A stretch of 64,000 nt of DNA. Origin: Anthopleura xanthogrammica (taxonomy: Eukaryota; Cnidaria; Anthozoa; Actiniaria; Actiniidae). The notes beneath the pieces were generated by a model. That model did no database searches. It was not told where the DNA came from and saw only the letters and a list, made by a program, of their open reading frames with translations. Shown here one piece after another: positions 1 through 12,756 of the stretch (position 1 is the first letter of the stretch; every line of letters begins with the position of its first letter). The translations under genes and the position numbers were made by a program. The stretch spans positions 9,960,486-10,024,485 of the forward strand of contig OZ025206.1 in NCBI GenBank assembly GCA_964019055.1, written 5' to 3'.

Positions 1-61
1 TTACAGTAAGCACAGTACAATTATTTAGAAAGTACTTTCAAAAAGAATACGATGTACACCA

Positions 62-234
62 TAGACTTTATCACTATTGTGCCACAGCAATGCATTCTGG
101 GACTGTTATCTCAATTAAATAACACCAAACAAAAGAGCAACAAACCATCGCGTCTTCTGTTTAGTGTTATTTGATAGAGTTAATAACAGTCCCAGAATGC
201 ATTGCTGTGGCACAATAGCAATATAGTTAGTCTA
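62..234. repeat. Foldback (MITE-like) element
   Basis: The left arm (about 62-125) is the reverse complement of the right arm (about 160-234). Both contain the core GAATGCATTGCTGTGGCACA or its complement. The loop carries no ORF. It lies in the TFIP11 intron just upstream of the first visible exon. Confidence 0.75.
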
Positions 235-277
235 TATCATAAGCTTTAATATGATAAGATGGCCATAATTCTTTTAG

Positions 278-3200
278 AGAACAGTAGTGGAGGTGAAGAG
301 AGTGAACACAAGGGTAGAACATTCAAAAGCAAGAAGTTGTTCAAAGGCAAAGGAGTGTCATCATACAGTCAACCTGGTCATGCAGGTGAGCATAGATTAT
401 TATCTGTTTTACCCATGCTAGCTAATAAATTACAGATACTGCTTATTGAAAAGGTCATCCAGTTTTGTCCTCCAAGTTGATTGAGCTGCAATAGACCTTT
501 TTACTTTGGGTGGGATGCATACACAGTCTGTAATTGAAGATTCGAACATCATGTCCAATGTAAAGAGGTCTATAGTAATTGCTACAGGAACTCTTTAAAT
601 CTTTGATTCAAGTACTTGCATAAAAATACATGTTATCTCTCATCACCACTGTGAAGTAAAGCAGTGGCGCAGCTCAATGGGGTCAAACTGAAAGCATGTG
701 AAGGTGACCCTGGCAGTATATAGTCCATGTATGACATTACTGGAGCATATAAGCTAATACCAGTTTGAATGATTAGTTAGGGTCAGTTTGAGAGGAGGGA
801 GGAAAAACTGGAGAATGGGGAAACCCTCCGAGCCAGAAAGAGAACCAACCAACTCAGCTCACATGGGGGGACTGCCCTGGTGCAAATCTTGGCCAGGATC
901 TTGTTCAGGATAATACACAGAATCCTACAGGATCCTGTAGGATCCTAACAAGATCCTGGTTAGGATCCAACCAGGATCCTAACAGGATCCTGGCCAAGAT
1001 TTGCACCAGGGTAGGATTCAAACCCCAGACCTCAAAGGTGAGATGCTAGTGTTTTACCACCATGCCATCCTGACTCCCTTATCATGTATGTGAGAATTTA
1101 ACTAACTTGTGTATTTGTTTGTTCACATTTCAAGCAACCCAAATGTATGCAAAAAGACTTAAGAAAACTGGAGGAAAGTAAGTAAACATTTGAAGTGATA
1201 TTAACTTGAGAGATTTTTTTTCTTCTATCCTAAGCTTATGAAAAATTACTTTAAGAAAAGAAAGTGCACTTTATACAATTGACACGTATGAGAGATGAAC
1301 TTTTATTGCCTTATTAGTTATAATTGAGTAAGAAGGAAACTCCACAGACTCTTTGCACATGATGTCAAAGCCGCTCAATTTGGAGGACAAAACAAAATAT
1401 TTTCAATCTCCTGAGAATTGAAAACCTAATGTTTTATCCTCCAAATTGAGCTGCATTCTGAAGTGAAGAGATCTATATAACTGTTGCATGCATGTCCTTT
1501 CAACTTCATGTGATTGGCTAAGTTTCATAATGAATTTGAAATTATTTTTCAAGTTATCCACTGACTCAAATCTCTGGTCATTTGTTGTTACAGAGAATTT
1601 GGATCATGGGAAAGACACACCAAAGGATTTGGCATGAAAATGTTACAAAAGGTAATTGACCAACACTTGATATTAAAATATCAGATAATATGCTCTAACT
1701 GTTTTTGTTGCTATGGTTATACATCTTTAGATCTACTAATGTCCATTTAGTTTTGAGATTTACTGTGATTTTCATACTTACATGGACAGTGAAGCTGCAA
1801 GTTGCCCATTGGAATTGGTTTTTTCACTGCTGAAGTCATAAAAATATAAAAGGTGCTGACTGATTATTTTTGATTGACGGAAGCCAACACATTGTTTGTG
1901 CATTGACATTTGAACTTGGGTGTCTGCATAATGATGAAAATCACAGTCAATGTTTATTGTTAAAATGATAATGACAATCAAATAAATAAATGTTTTCCTC
2001 TTTTATTCTAGATGGGTTACCAACCTGGAGAAGGTCTTGGAAAGGAGGGCAAGGTGAGAAGACTTACATGTACTCTACTTCACTTCATGCTACACAATTC
2101 CATTCCAAATGTTCCACTAATGAGTTATTTGATTGACTTGGAAACAGGGAAGAGTGCAGCCTGTAGAAGCATTCAAGAGAGAAGGAAGAGGAGCGCTGGG
2201 CATGTATGGACCTGAGGTCAAAACTAAGGTAAATAATGTGAGTCTCCAGGTTGGTGGTCAGGCCGCAGGGCTAAGGACCCTTCCGTGTAAGAACACCTTT
2301 TACAGAAACTTGAAGCACTAACAACAATTGAGATACTGTGATGACCTCTATATTTCTCCTGTCGTTTTGCCCCGAGTTTTGGTGGACCTGAACATTTGAA
2401 ATGGGCAACTGAGCCCGCTCAATGGGTAAAGGTGGGACTGTACATGTACAGTCTAGTGAGAAGTACATGTTAGTACATAAAATGAGAGACATGAATTCAT
2501 GTATTCTTACATATCTTCCTTGGTATCAAATCTTAGGGGAAAATTATTCAATATGATGAAGAAGAAGAAGAGGAGAAAAAGTTTAAAGAGAAACTTCATC
2601 AGTGGAAGAAATCTTCAAAGGTGAAATTTTTAAAATCTTTTTTGTTAATATGTAACTAATAATAACTTTATTGATAAAATTGACTGGCAATTCGAAAGAA
2701 TTGAAAAACTCAATATTTACATAGTTTTAAAATATATCTAAAATATTTGCATGATTGAAAAAATATATATATATAATTTTAGGTAAAAGTACAAGTTAAA
2801 ATTAGTCCCATTTCTTTATTGAACTTGGTATAAAACTATTCTGATATCTTTTAGTCCTACACTTGAGTAGTGGAATTCTCCTGGGATTTCTAAGGCTGTT
2901 TTTAGATATAGGTTTAGGTAAAAGGCAGTTCAGTTTATTATCGGTACATGTAATGTTATTGTAGAATTTCCTGCACAAATGTTCTCGTCTCTCATAGTGA
3001 GTGGTGAGGTTTAATTCATTGAGAGCGTCCTTATATGACAATGTAGTTGCATATAAATTGTATCCTTGGCTAGTAAAATCTTGAATTTCAGTTTTTCACT
3101 GTATTTCACATAATATTGAATATTTTCTTTTCTATATTATTTCCATATTTTTTTCAGACTGGAAAGGCTTCACCAAAGTACATTTACAAGACAGCAGATG

Positions 3201-6200
3201 AAGTCAAGGTGAATGATTCTATATTTTGCAGTGTATCATCTAGATCTGTTTTTTTTCATGGGTAGCCAGCCAAATAGTCTGCATGTACTGTAACATGTAT
3301 ATCAATCTTTTAAAAGCCTCATTATTTACTATCTAATACCTTGAACCTCTGTTTAGGCTACAGGTGTAACTAAGAAAGGACCTTCAGTCTCTTTGAAGCA
3401 CAGCAAGGTCAAGGTAATGTAAAGTTACATTTGTCAAAACACTTTACAGTTGTGTTGCAGATAGAATTATATCTGGTTTTGAAATATTTTGAACATATTA
3501 TTTCCTCTTGTATTGATTTCATATTTGTTTCTTGTTCAATAACAGGTAGTCGACATGACAGGTCCAGAAGCTAAGATCTTGACGGGGTATGGCTCCCTGT
3601 CACAACAACATGCTAAACCTGGTGAAATCCCTGCAACCACTACAGGTATATTATACGAATATTACATCAAAGAAAATAATATATTTTTACTGGAAAGCTG
3701 CTTTTATTGCTGATATTAAAATGTTCCTTTACAGTTGAGGAAACTGAAGCCGCTTTTGCAATGCCTGAATTAATGTACAACCTGAACCTCCTGGTAGACA
3801 TGACAGAAACAGAAATCGTTCAAATAGACAAAGAGTAAGTTATTGACTTGTGTACCAAGTCTGACCACTTCTGAATTTGAGCTTATATCTTACTAATTAT
3901 CTGGACCTCATGCTTCAACAATATCCTCTATGTAGGTTTTGTATGAGTGTGAAACAGGGCCTTAGCAGGGGGAGTAGCCTTGGGGGCCGGGCCCCCAATA
4001 ATTTCAAATGATTGTAATGTATATTAACCTCTGAAAATTTTATGTCTGTAACTAATACATATATAGGGCATTTTAGAATATAGCACCCACAATACTTTTG
4101 ACGTAGGACCCCCCTAATATTTTATGCCTTGCTATGGCCCTGTGAAATGTCATGGCACACGGTGCAGACACAGCATGGAATATTGAATGTTTTCATACAC
4201 AGCACAGCACTAACATGATCACACCAAGGCGTGGTCCATGCTGTAAGTTTTTTTATAGTAATATGAAAACTGCTCTATAAGAACCAGATTGCAGCATTAT
4301 TAGTAACTTCTGGGTTCTTCAAACCCTCATGAGCTTCAAAATTTATCAAACCCTGAAAAAAACCTCTAGACTGATCTGAGTATAGGGTAACTCACATATT
4401 GAATCAGAATTTAGCTTGTTAGAGACCCTTGAGGAGAGAGGTGAGTGTGCTCACTAAACCACCCTTTGGGAGGGTGAGGTCTAACACCTCCCCAATCATT
4501 CTCCATAATGGAGGTATTTTAATTATGGTAAATTAATCTATTGCGCAGTCATATAAATCCAGCGCTTTGGTAAATTTCTATATAATAATTTCTTTGTTTT
4601 ACATATAGGTTGAACTTTGAAAAAGACATGGTAACAAACTTGAAACACGAGGCAGACAGGGTTGCAATAATAATAAATCAAGAAAAGAAACAGATCAAAA
4701 GATTGACAGATGTCATGCAAGTGATTGACAGGTATAGTGATTGTTTCCATGGCTACCATGGATAATATTGCAGACCAAATGACTCCTTAAGTTTCTTGGC
4801 AAATTGAACTGGCACTTCTGATTAATGAAAATAGCTAAATTTAAATAAAATTACAGATTGAACTTGTCAAAGACCCAACATATTAAATCATGTCTTTTTG
4901 TTATTTTGCCCCCCCCCCCCCCCCACCTGGGTGCGTGCATGAATGAGAGTTGATTTAGAGTGAAGATTTTGACAGCTTTTCCAAGCACTTAATATTATCA
5001 TTGCATTAATGTTTTTTTTAGGTGCAGAGCTCACTCACTCTCATCTTCAGAAGATTCTTTGACACTTGAAAAATGTGAGGACATGTTTAAACTATTACAA
5101 GATGAATTTCATGAGGAATACATGGTAAGAATTTTAGCAAACAATAATTACCCTACTAGATAGTATTAAAAAATTATTAATAATTGCCCATGATTTGCTG
5201 CTGGCTGAGAACTGGTCAGTATGGTAGAAGTCACTTAGTCATTTATCTGTACTTATGAGTGATAAGCATGTGTAGTGCCAGTAGGATAGCTGATTATGTC
5301 AAGAACTTATCAACTGTTAACTTTTTACTGACAATTATTAACTATTCATATGACTGTATAAACCACTAGTGTACAGTTTGGATTGGGGAATTAGAACAAT
5401 TACTAACAGTACAGTACCTACATGTAGATCTTTCTGTGTAAATTAAATGACTACAGGTAATTCCATGATCCTTATTACTAAGCTAACAGTTCTTTTTCTT
5501 TGTAGATGTATGAATTATCATCACTAGCAATCCCTTTAGTATTTCCCTTGGTAAGTACAATTATATAGGATCAGAATTTTTTTTTGCTATCATACTTTTT
5601 ATATCATACTTAAAACATTTATGGAAAGTGCTTGTGGTGTAGCAGTGAGAGAGCTCACCTCTAGTCAATGCGATCCAGGTTCAAGTCCCATCAGACTCAG
5701 TGTCATGTGTGAGTAGAGTTTCTAGTTGGTTCTTTCCTGTGCTGTGATGGTTCATAGGATGTGGTCATTGCTTTACCATGCCATTTCCATGCATGTTCCA
5801 TGCTGTTTAACAACATTGACTCAACTTGTGTGAGTGTGAACAGATGTGGAACTACCAAGTGAAATAATTATAGTATATTAACAAGATTTATTGCTCATTG
5901 GCAAATGTATTGATAATATTGCACATTTTTTATTGTTTTGTCTTGATTGACAGATAAAAGAATATCTGAGCAGATGGAGCCCACTAATAGACCCCACGTA
6001 TGGACTGGATGTCTTTAAGACATGGAAAGATCTTCTACAGAGTGGCAAACCATCTGCATTTACTTTGTCACAAGGAACTCCTCTGGACACTAACAGGTGA
6101 TACTTAGTTCTGTATTCATGATTCTGTCACCTTAAAATATTTGTGCTCTCTGGGTTTTTAGCTTCCAGCAATCAAGTATTATTTACTCAGATAAGGAGGT

Positions 6201-9200
6201 TTGATGACAGGAAGCCAAAATGTCCAAAACTGTTTTAAAGTTCACAAAATGGTGAAATGTCGCAATGTTTGCAACCTCTGCAAAAATTTCATGTAATAAG
6301 CAGGGGCATAGCAGTCTTGATCATGGGGGGCAATGTACCATTTTACTGCCATATCTACAGGAATCCTGCATGAATTAGTTAAAATTCAGTGCAGAGGTCA
6401 AACTTTTGGGAGGGCAGCTGCCCCACTTGCCTCCCTTCACTATGCCACTGGTAAAATGGTATGTTATGCCTGGTGTTGTCTGGGTTTCTTCCTCGGACTG
6501 CTTAAAGTGTGATTAAATGTCTCTGTATTGTCATGAACAGCATGGATATCTATGAACAGTTGGTGTGGGAAGTATGGATGCCGTTGATAAGAACAGCAGT
6601 CAGGTCAGTCTAGTTATAGTTTGTTATTTCCTGTAATTAGTAAGTTACCATATTTCTGGTAAATGTAAGACTTTATGATGTTCTTCTTAAATTTATAATA
6701 TGTAGACAGTCTCTTTAAAAATGTTCTACAGTAATATGAATCTTGATGTATAACTTGATGTGTAACATCTGGATTGTCAGTGAATTGTGATGTGTTTTTT
6801 TTTTGCTGTAGTATATGGAACTGCCTTGACTGTGATCCCATGATAGTACTAATAGAACACTGGTTACCTCTCTTACCTCCATGGGTTACTGATAACATCA
6901 AGAATTTATTAATCCTACCTCGATTACAGGTTGGTTGACATTTGAGTTGCTTTGGAGTTCTTATGATTTAATTGTTATTTTAATATATTGTTAGTAAGAA
7001 CGTATTTTACAGCTAAGTTACGTCACACAAGACCAGTAACCCGAATGTTTTGATTGGAGTTTCGGCGGATTCATTCGAAATTCCAAAACTCAGCACAAAC
7101 TATGATCAGAACGCCGGTAACTCATAATATTTTTGTTTTTTAATATATATTTTTTGAAGCTGATACTTAGTGATGTGGTTGGCAAGTGAATTCTTTTGGT
7201 AATCATTTCACAATCATTCATGATAGCGGGTCCAAAACCCAATTTTTAACTGATTTTTTTTTTTATATTGGAGCCATTGATCGGAAATTTGAAATGTTAA
7301 TATGAAGACTTGAAATTCTTGGATTTATTGGTCACACATGACGTAATTAGCTGGGATTAATTTGAGCTGCACTTTTGAAGTTTAAGAAGATCATCAAATC
7401 AAGCTCAGAAAAGCTTAGGTTATGACAATAGTACTTTTTTTAAGGGGTCAAGATACTTGATGCAACACAAGTTTTAAGGACAGGGGAGTCCAGATCCTAT
7501 GAGAATGGGAAAGGGGGTCCTCATCACACCACCCCTAGTCCAGACCTGGACCAACTTTTATCTAGTATGCAAGTGTGGCAATGAAGAACCAAGTAGAAGG
7601 AAAAGACTGGCAAAAATCAGTAGTGATTTTCTAAGTGCATACATGTTGTTTTGAAAAGTGGGTCCAGTTCTGGGCTATGCCATCCCTAGTGAATCTGCTA
7701 TCTGATGGATTTTTCTTCGAGACTTTCCTTTAAAAAATAAGAACCCTCCATCAGTTGACCTGTAATAATTTTTGTTCATCCTTGTATTCCTCAAGAGAGA
7801 AGTAGATGCATGGAATCCACTAACTGATGCTGTTCCAATTCATGCATGGATACACCCTTGGCTGCCTCTCATGCGTAAGTATTGGACCACATATAAATAT
7901 TTGTCTATCTAATAACATACATGTATATGTAGGCCGTTACCACCAAGATTCAAATTGGTTTTTGATTTCATAGCTTGAAGATATCAGGACATAGTTTAAG
8001 ATATGTGTGCATAGTGAATATGTGTTTCTGTTTATTGTAGATGGTTGTTTGGAACCTCTGTATGCACCAATACGTTATAAACTTGCAACGGCTTTGACAA
8101 ACTGGCATCCATCAGATCCATCAGCAAAGATGATTCTTGAACCATGGACAAAGGTTAGTTATATTGCTAACAGTTATTATCCATCCATCCATCCATCCAT
8201 CCATCCATCCATCCATCCATCCATCCATCCATCCATCCATCCATCCATCCATCCATCCATCCATCCATCCATCCATCCATCCATCCATCCATCCATCCAT
8301 CCATCCATCCATCCATCCATCCATCCATCCATCCATCCATCCATCCATCCATCCATCCATCCATCCATCCATCCATCCATCCATCCATCCATCCATCCAT
8401 CCATCCATCCATCCATCCATCCATCCATCCATCCATCCATCCATCCATCCATCCATCCATCCATCCATCCATCCATCCATCCATCCATCCATCCATCCAT
8501 CCATCCATCCATCCATCCATCCATCCATCCATCCATCCATCCATCCATCCATCCATCCATCCATCCATCCATCCATCCATCCATCCATCCATCCATCCAT
8601 CCATCCATCCATCCATCCATCCATCCATCCATCCATCCATCCATCCATCCATCCATCCATCCATCCATCCATCCATCCATCCATCCATCCATCCATCCAT
8701 CCATCCATCCATCCATCCATCCATCCATCCATCCATCCATCCATCCATCCATCCATCCATCCATCCATCCATCCATCCATCCATCCATCCATCCATCCAT
8801 CCATCCATCCATCCATCCATCCATCCATCCATCCATCCATCCATCCATCCATCCATCCATCCATCCATCCATCCATCCATCCATCCATCCATCCATCCAT
8901 CCATCCATCCATCCATCCATCCATCCATCCATCCATCCATCCATCCATCCATCCATCCACTCATCCATCCATCCACTCATCCTCATTCTATTCATTCAAC
9001 TCATCCCTCCCTCCCTCCCATTCACATATTTCTTCATTTACTATTATTCATTCCTTTGTTCATTTATTATTATCCATTCCTAACCATAGTTTTTGTTTTT
9101 GTTCTCAGGTGTTTTCCAAGGGGAGCATGGATGCCTTTGTATTGCGATCAATTTATCCAAAGTTATCCCAATGTCTTTCTGAGTTTGTTATCAATCCTCA

Positions 9201-11718
9201 CCAACAACACTTAGGTAGGCCCTGAACTGTGTGATCAAGTACTAAGGGTAATAAAAAACAATACGACCCCCAAATTGGTGTTGATGTGGTAACAGTAAGT
9301 TGTTGATAGGTATGGTTGGTTGTTATTAGGATGTTGGTAGGTTGTCAGTGGGTTGTTGGTAGGATATTGATAGGATATTGATAGGATGTCAGAGCGTACC
9401 ATTAATTGCTAGTCAAAAAATCTAATCAACCAATTTATGTGTTTCAGAGCCATTTCACTGGGTAATGACATGGAAAGGTGTGATTCCATTACAACATTTT
9501 GTCAGTTTATTGGAGAAGCATTTCTTCCCCAAGTGGTTCCAGGTAAACTCTTTGAAAAGTATTTAGTGAATAATTCTGCATAAAAACAGAAATTCAGAGA
9601 TTGATTTGGATTGAATCTGATAAATATCTCTTACACACAATTTTTTTCTCTAGGTTCTGCGAAACTGGCTGGCAAGTAATCCAAACTATGATGAAATAAC
9701 AAAATGGTAAGTTGTTCATTTTTACATTTACCTTAATAGACCCTTTGCCGCAATAGCAGATATCAGAGTTACACTCCATTCCCTTCAAACTGTTTCAAGT
9801 CTCGGCATTTGGGTCAGTTTCTATACATGTATTGCATTGTTGACCCAAATGCCCCTAATGTCAAAGCTTATCAATTCTGAAGACAAAACAACGAATTCAA
9901 TTCTCACGAGAGCAATTTTTTATTTTTTTGTCCTCTGAATTGAGCTGGTTGGGAATATCCTGCAAGTGGTCAATAGATAACAGTCAACAGCCTTCATGCA
10001 CTCAATGAATCAAGAGATCATCTTGATAAAACACTGTTTTCATTTTGTTTTCTAATCATCCCCAAAGGTATAAAGGCTGGAAGACAATGTTTTCTGATGA
10101 GCTTCTTAATAACCAGTCAATAAAAGGTGAGTGAATACCTTTGATGAGAAAGTGTTTTTAAAATAAAGTGTTATTAAAATAAAGTCCCATCATACATAAA
10201 GGTATGAGGACTAGACTATAATAGTCTCAGGGGCAGATCTAGGGGAGGGGGAGGGAGGGGTACACACCCACCAGCCTGTGTCAACTTTGTACCCCCACTG
10301 CAGCTTTGAAGATACATGTATCCAATACGTAACAACTTTCTCTTTCTTAGATCATATCGTTTTTTGGTTGTTGTTTTTTTCTTTTTCTTTTTTTTTTTGT
10401 TCGGTGCTTTTCTCGTGTGGTTGCCCATCCAGTGCAGCACCCGTCCCTGAAGAAAATAGGATCTACCCTTGGGTCTAGAGATGAACACAAAAGCTCCACA
10501 TGCGTGTTTCGATACATATTGAGTGATTGGACAATACTGTTAACTTGGTTTTATTCTCTTTTCTTCAGCTCAGTTTAATCGAGCGCTTGACGTCATGAAT
10601 CAAGCTGTATCATCACCAGGGGAGTACTTACAACCTGGAGCAAAGGAACACATCGCTTATCTCACAAGCATCGAAAGAAGGTGAGGAACTATCACTGATG
10701 TAATGCTCGCAACAAGACAGTATCTAATGTTTTTACGATGTTCTGGTATTACAGAAAGGAGGCCGAAGCAGCAGCAGCTACAGCAGCCTTGGAAAGACAA
10801 AGAGTAAGTACCAGATGAGGGATGGCTTGTTGGTTTGGGGTATAAGACTGGCAGGAGTTTAGGGTATAAAAGTTCTCATTTCTTTCTCCTACCATTAATC
10901 CGTTTCTCCTAGCAGCCTTTTTCCTTCCTTCCATCCTTTTTCAATAGACCTTATCCGTCGTGGTGCAATGTTTTCCCATTTTAGACCAAGTGTCATTCCC
11001 TAAATTATCATTTCTTTGTTTAACGGTTGCGCATGAGAAGACACAGGAATGAAACATGAAAACGTTAACGAATAAGATCTATTCGAGACAGCTCACATGA
11101 TAAATGTTTATGTTTGTAGGCAGAAGCAGCTCGACTACAAGCCGCCAACCAAAATGTGCCAACCAATTTTAAAGACCTCATTCATAAAATGGTAAGAACA
11201 CACAAACCATGTGTACCACATGTAGAGCTGGTTCATACTATTATCATTTGATATGATTTCATATCAGTTTTACGGTACGAACGTGTCGTGCCGTGACCGT
11301 GAAGTTGCCAAGTCCTCCGTCACCATTCCGTGCCGTGACGGGTGTGGTGTGTCGTGACTTTTCATACGCATACGAAGTCAGCTCTACAGTCCTAGGTCAC
11401 GCCAACCTCGTAAGGTCACGGAATTTTATTCCGGTTTTGGAAGAAAATAGGCGTTGCTGTTCACTTTTTGAATCGTTTTCCATCACTTTTCCAATTGTAT
11501 TCGATTTTCTGAGAGCTATTACTAGCATTGTTTATCGTTCTCAGGCTGAAGATAACAACATAGTTTTCCTGCAAGTCCCTAATCGTCGCTTTGAAGGTAA
11601 AACGCTTTATACTCTAGGCAAGACAACCATCTATATCGACCAAGGTGTGGTGTTTGTACAAACTCAAGGATTATGGAAACCTATCTCTCTACAAGATCTG
11701 TTTGTTTTAGCCAAATAG
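278..11718 (+). CDS. TFIP11: TFIP11, G-patch spliceosome-disassembly factor, 5'-partial, 26 exons visible
   Basis: Tuftelin-interacting protein 11 (yeast Ntr1/Spp382 family) works in the nucleus with the DHX15 helicase to release lariat introns and disassemble the spliceosome. Exons read from splice sites: 278-385, 1135-1177, 1594-1651, 2012-2053, 2148-2228, 2537-2620, 3158-3208, 3357-3413, 3546-3645, 3735-3834, 4609-4731, 5022-5124, 5506-5550, 5954-6096, 6541-6603, 6812-6929, 7796-7874, 8041-8153, 9109-9214, 9448-9542, 9654-9706, 10068-10126, 10569-10680, 10755-10803, 11120-11191, 11545-11718. All phases agree and no stop interrupts the roughly 742 residues. The G-patch spans exons 3-5 ([20 protein letters not shown]). 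The GCFC/TFP11 C-terminal region includes [39 protein letters not shown] and a terminal [10 protein letters not shown] block. Human TFIP11 is 837 residues, so roughly the first 100 lie outside the window. Every exon is intact, so the gene looks functional. Confidence 0.96.
491..573. repeat. Short foldback with TAGACCT termini
   Basis: ATAGACCTTTTTACTTTGG at the left is an imperfect inverted copy of CCAATGTAAAGAGGTCTAT at the right. It lies in a TFIP11 intron. Similar AGACC(T) ends recur at 9739, 10943 and 33636. Confidence 0.45.
781..1080 (-). mobile_element. tRNA-derived SINE, interrupted by a foldback
   Basis: Read on the - strand, 1080 to about 1012 resembles a tRNA head, with an A-box-like GGCATGGTGGTAAAACACTAG and a B-box-like GGGTTTGAATCC. 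A body block follows (about 860 to 781) containing AGTTGGTTGGTTCTCTTTC and a TTTTCCTCC stretch typical of metazoan tRNA-SINE bodies. A separate palindrome (875-1011) separates head from body. The element is non-coding and lies in a TFIP11 intron. Confidence 0.55.
875..1011. repeat. Palindromic element rich in AGGATCCT, inside a SINE
   Basis: The outer arms CCCTGGTGCAAATCTTGGCC (875) and GGCCAAGATTTGCACCAGGG (1011) are perfect inverted copies. The interior consists of repeated AGGATCCT/AGGATCTT words that are themselves near-palindromic. It splits the head and body of the SINE at 781-1080. Confidence 0.75.
1373..1451. repeat. Short hairpin repeat
   Basis: GCTCAATTTGGAGGACAAAAC (1373) is nearly the inverse of GTTTTATCCTCCAAATTGAGC (1451). 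Related blocks (ACAAAACAACGAATTC, TTGTCCTCTGAATTGAGC) occur at about 9870-9945, so this is a dispersed family. Both copies are intronic in TFIP11. Confidence 0.55.
2690..3065 (-). mobile_element. LINE reverse-transcriptase 3'-end fragment
   Basis: The - strand frame 3041-2802 encodes about 79 residues resembling the extreme C-terminus that follows reverse transcriptase in non-LTR elements: [10 protein letters not shown]...RREHLCRKF, then [18 protein letters not shown] short A/T-rich tail follows toward 2690. It is 5'-truncated with no catalytic region, sits in a TFIP11 intron and is antisense to that gene. Confidence 0.6.
3956..4140. mobile_element. hAT-like MITE
   Basis: The terminal inverted repeats are AGGGCCTTAGCAG at the left and GCTATGGCCC at the right. 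They are flanked by TGTGAAAC and TGTGAAAT, a 7/8-match candidate for the 8-bp target duplication expected of hAT elements. It is non-coding, intronic in TFIP11, and related to copies at 6301-6450 and 41645-41892. Confidence 0.6.
5634..5860 (+). mobile_element. tRNA-derived SINE
   Basis: The head resembles a tRNA gene, with A-box-like TGGTGTAGCAGTGAGAG and B-box GGTTCAAGTCCC near 5690. The body contains AGTTGGTTCTTTCCTGTG, similar to the body block at 781-860. No tRNA fold is complete, so it is not a functional tRNA gene. It lies in a TFIP11 intron. Confidence 0.55.
6301..6450. mobile_element. hAT-like MITE
   Basis: It starts CAGGGGCATAGCAG and ends CTATGCCACTG, the inverted termini typical of hAT MITEs. 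The flanks GTAATAAG and GTAAAATG match at 6 of 8 positions, a decayed candidate target duplication. It has no ORF and lies in a TFIP11 intron. Confidence 0.65.
8181..8959. repeat. (CCAT)n microsatellite, about 195 copies
   Basis: An essentially uninterrupted CCAT tetranucleotide array of about 779 bp, followed to about 9020 by degenerate CCAT/TCAT/CCCT copies. It lies in the TFIP11 intron between the exons ending at 8153 and starting at 9109. The period of 4 leaves all frames open (PSIH on +, WMDG on -), which explains long spurious ORFs here. The true length may vary between alleles. Confidence 0.98.
9739..9985. repeat. Dispersed repeat with internal hairpin
   Basis: It starts AATAGACCCTTTGCCG and contains ACAAAACAACGAATTC and TTGTCCTCTGAATTGAGC, words shared with the hairpin at 1373-1451. 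It looks like a decayed MITE in a TFIP11 intron. The boundaries are approximate. Confidence 0.4.
10943..11095. repeat. Decayed foldback of the CCCATTTCAGACCA family
   Basis: The left part carries TGGTGCAATGTTTTCCCATT and AGACCAAGTGTCATTCC. The right part carries inverted traces (GGAATGAAACATGAAAACG, AGATCTATT). Better-preserved family members are at 42350, 45354 and 52532. It is intronic in TFIP11. Confidence 0.5.
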
Positions 11719-12756
11719 ATGCCTTGAATTTGTTCCTCATGAAATGTAAATATAATTGAAAACTAAACGCTTCAGAAAAATCTGTAAAATAGCCCTAAAA
11801 TGGATTGTTCATCTTGCGGAAATTTTGATTTAAAAAAAAACACAAACTAAATGTAATGAAATAAAAATGTGAAGATGCCGGGTTGTGTGGTAATGTGCAT
11901 TAACGTGATTTGTTGAAACCAATTTTCTTCGGCGCGAACACAAATGTTTATAATATTTTCGTCTAAAATTAAAGAGTTCCGTGGACACAAAAAACCCTTT
12001 TAAACCTTTCATGGAAAATAGTACCTTTGACCGAGTTGTTTTTCCCGGAAATTTTTAGAAATGTTTTATAGGCAGTTACTAAAATTCAAGATGGCCGACA
12101 AGTTATCATTTTTTCTTCTCTCCGAAATATTTGCACCTTAGACTAGGTCTTGAATCATGTGTGAACAAAAGCAAGTAACACAAACAGTGGCATCTTTTTG
12201 GTTGCCCTTGGCTGAAAGCGGTTAGTGCTCTCTTCAAACTTTATATTATGCACTCCGAGTTGAAGCAGATCCATGTAGTTTAATAGGCACGGATTCCCGT
12301 TCTATGCATTTACATCACAGCTCGACAATGGACACAAAAGTTTGTATTCACCATCGATAACTAGTATAATATTGCTTTGTTGGCAAAGTTTGTATGATTG
12401 TATGTGTGGCATGTAGAAATCCTGTTAGTTCCATATATGAATATACTGTATGTATTACATCTTAAGTATTTCCGTAATTATCAGTTTAGAATCCGTCCAT
12501 ATTTGATGACTTATACCTCATTTTCTTTGTTAGCACTTGGTTCTGCATTGAGCCATCCTCGGGTACGTTCTGATGCCTTGTATCATCAGAAGGTGAGCCT
12601 GAATTAATTATGCTGATTGCTATTAACTTCTTCCTTGATTCAGCCTTGTGTCTCGCTTTGCTGATGTTCATGATCAGATGAAGATATGATTTTGTCTATT
12701 GTGGTGGAAGATGACCTTTCTGGTTCTCGCAAAGCAACTTGTACACTTTCTTGTGC
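11719..12756. other. Intergenic region between convergent genes
   Basis: It holds the TFIP11 3' UTR and the presumed 3' flank of the giant - strand gene. The first roughly 70 bases below 12757 still resemble a degenerate repeat unit of that gene (12686-12756). Otherwise it is AT-rich, and I see no further gene or clear repeat. Confidence 0.6.
11860..11865 (+). terminator. Candidate TFIP11 polyadenylation signal
   Basis: AATAAA lies 142 bp after the TFIP11 stop codon in AT-rich DNA. The position suits a 3' UTR. No transcript evidence is available here. Confidence 0.45.

Noticed and set aside
5634..5705. Possible tRNA gene
   Set aside because: A-box-like and B-box words are present but the acceptor stem does not close and a SINE body follows.
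8007..9225. Long frames of PSIH (+) and WMDG (-) repeats
   Set aside because: They are translations of the (CCAT)n microsatellite in an intron; a period-4 array has no stops in any frame.
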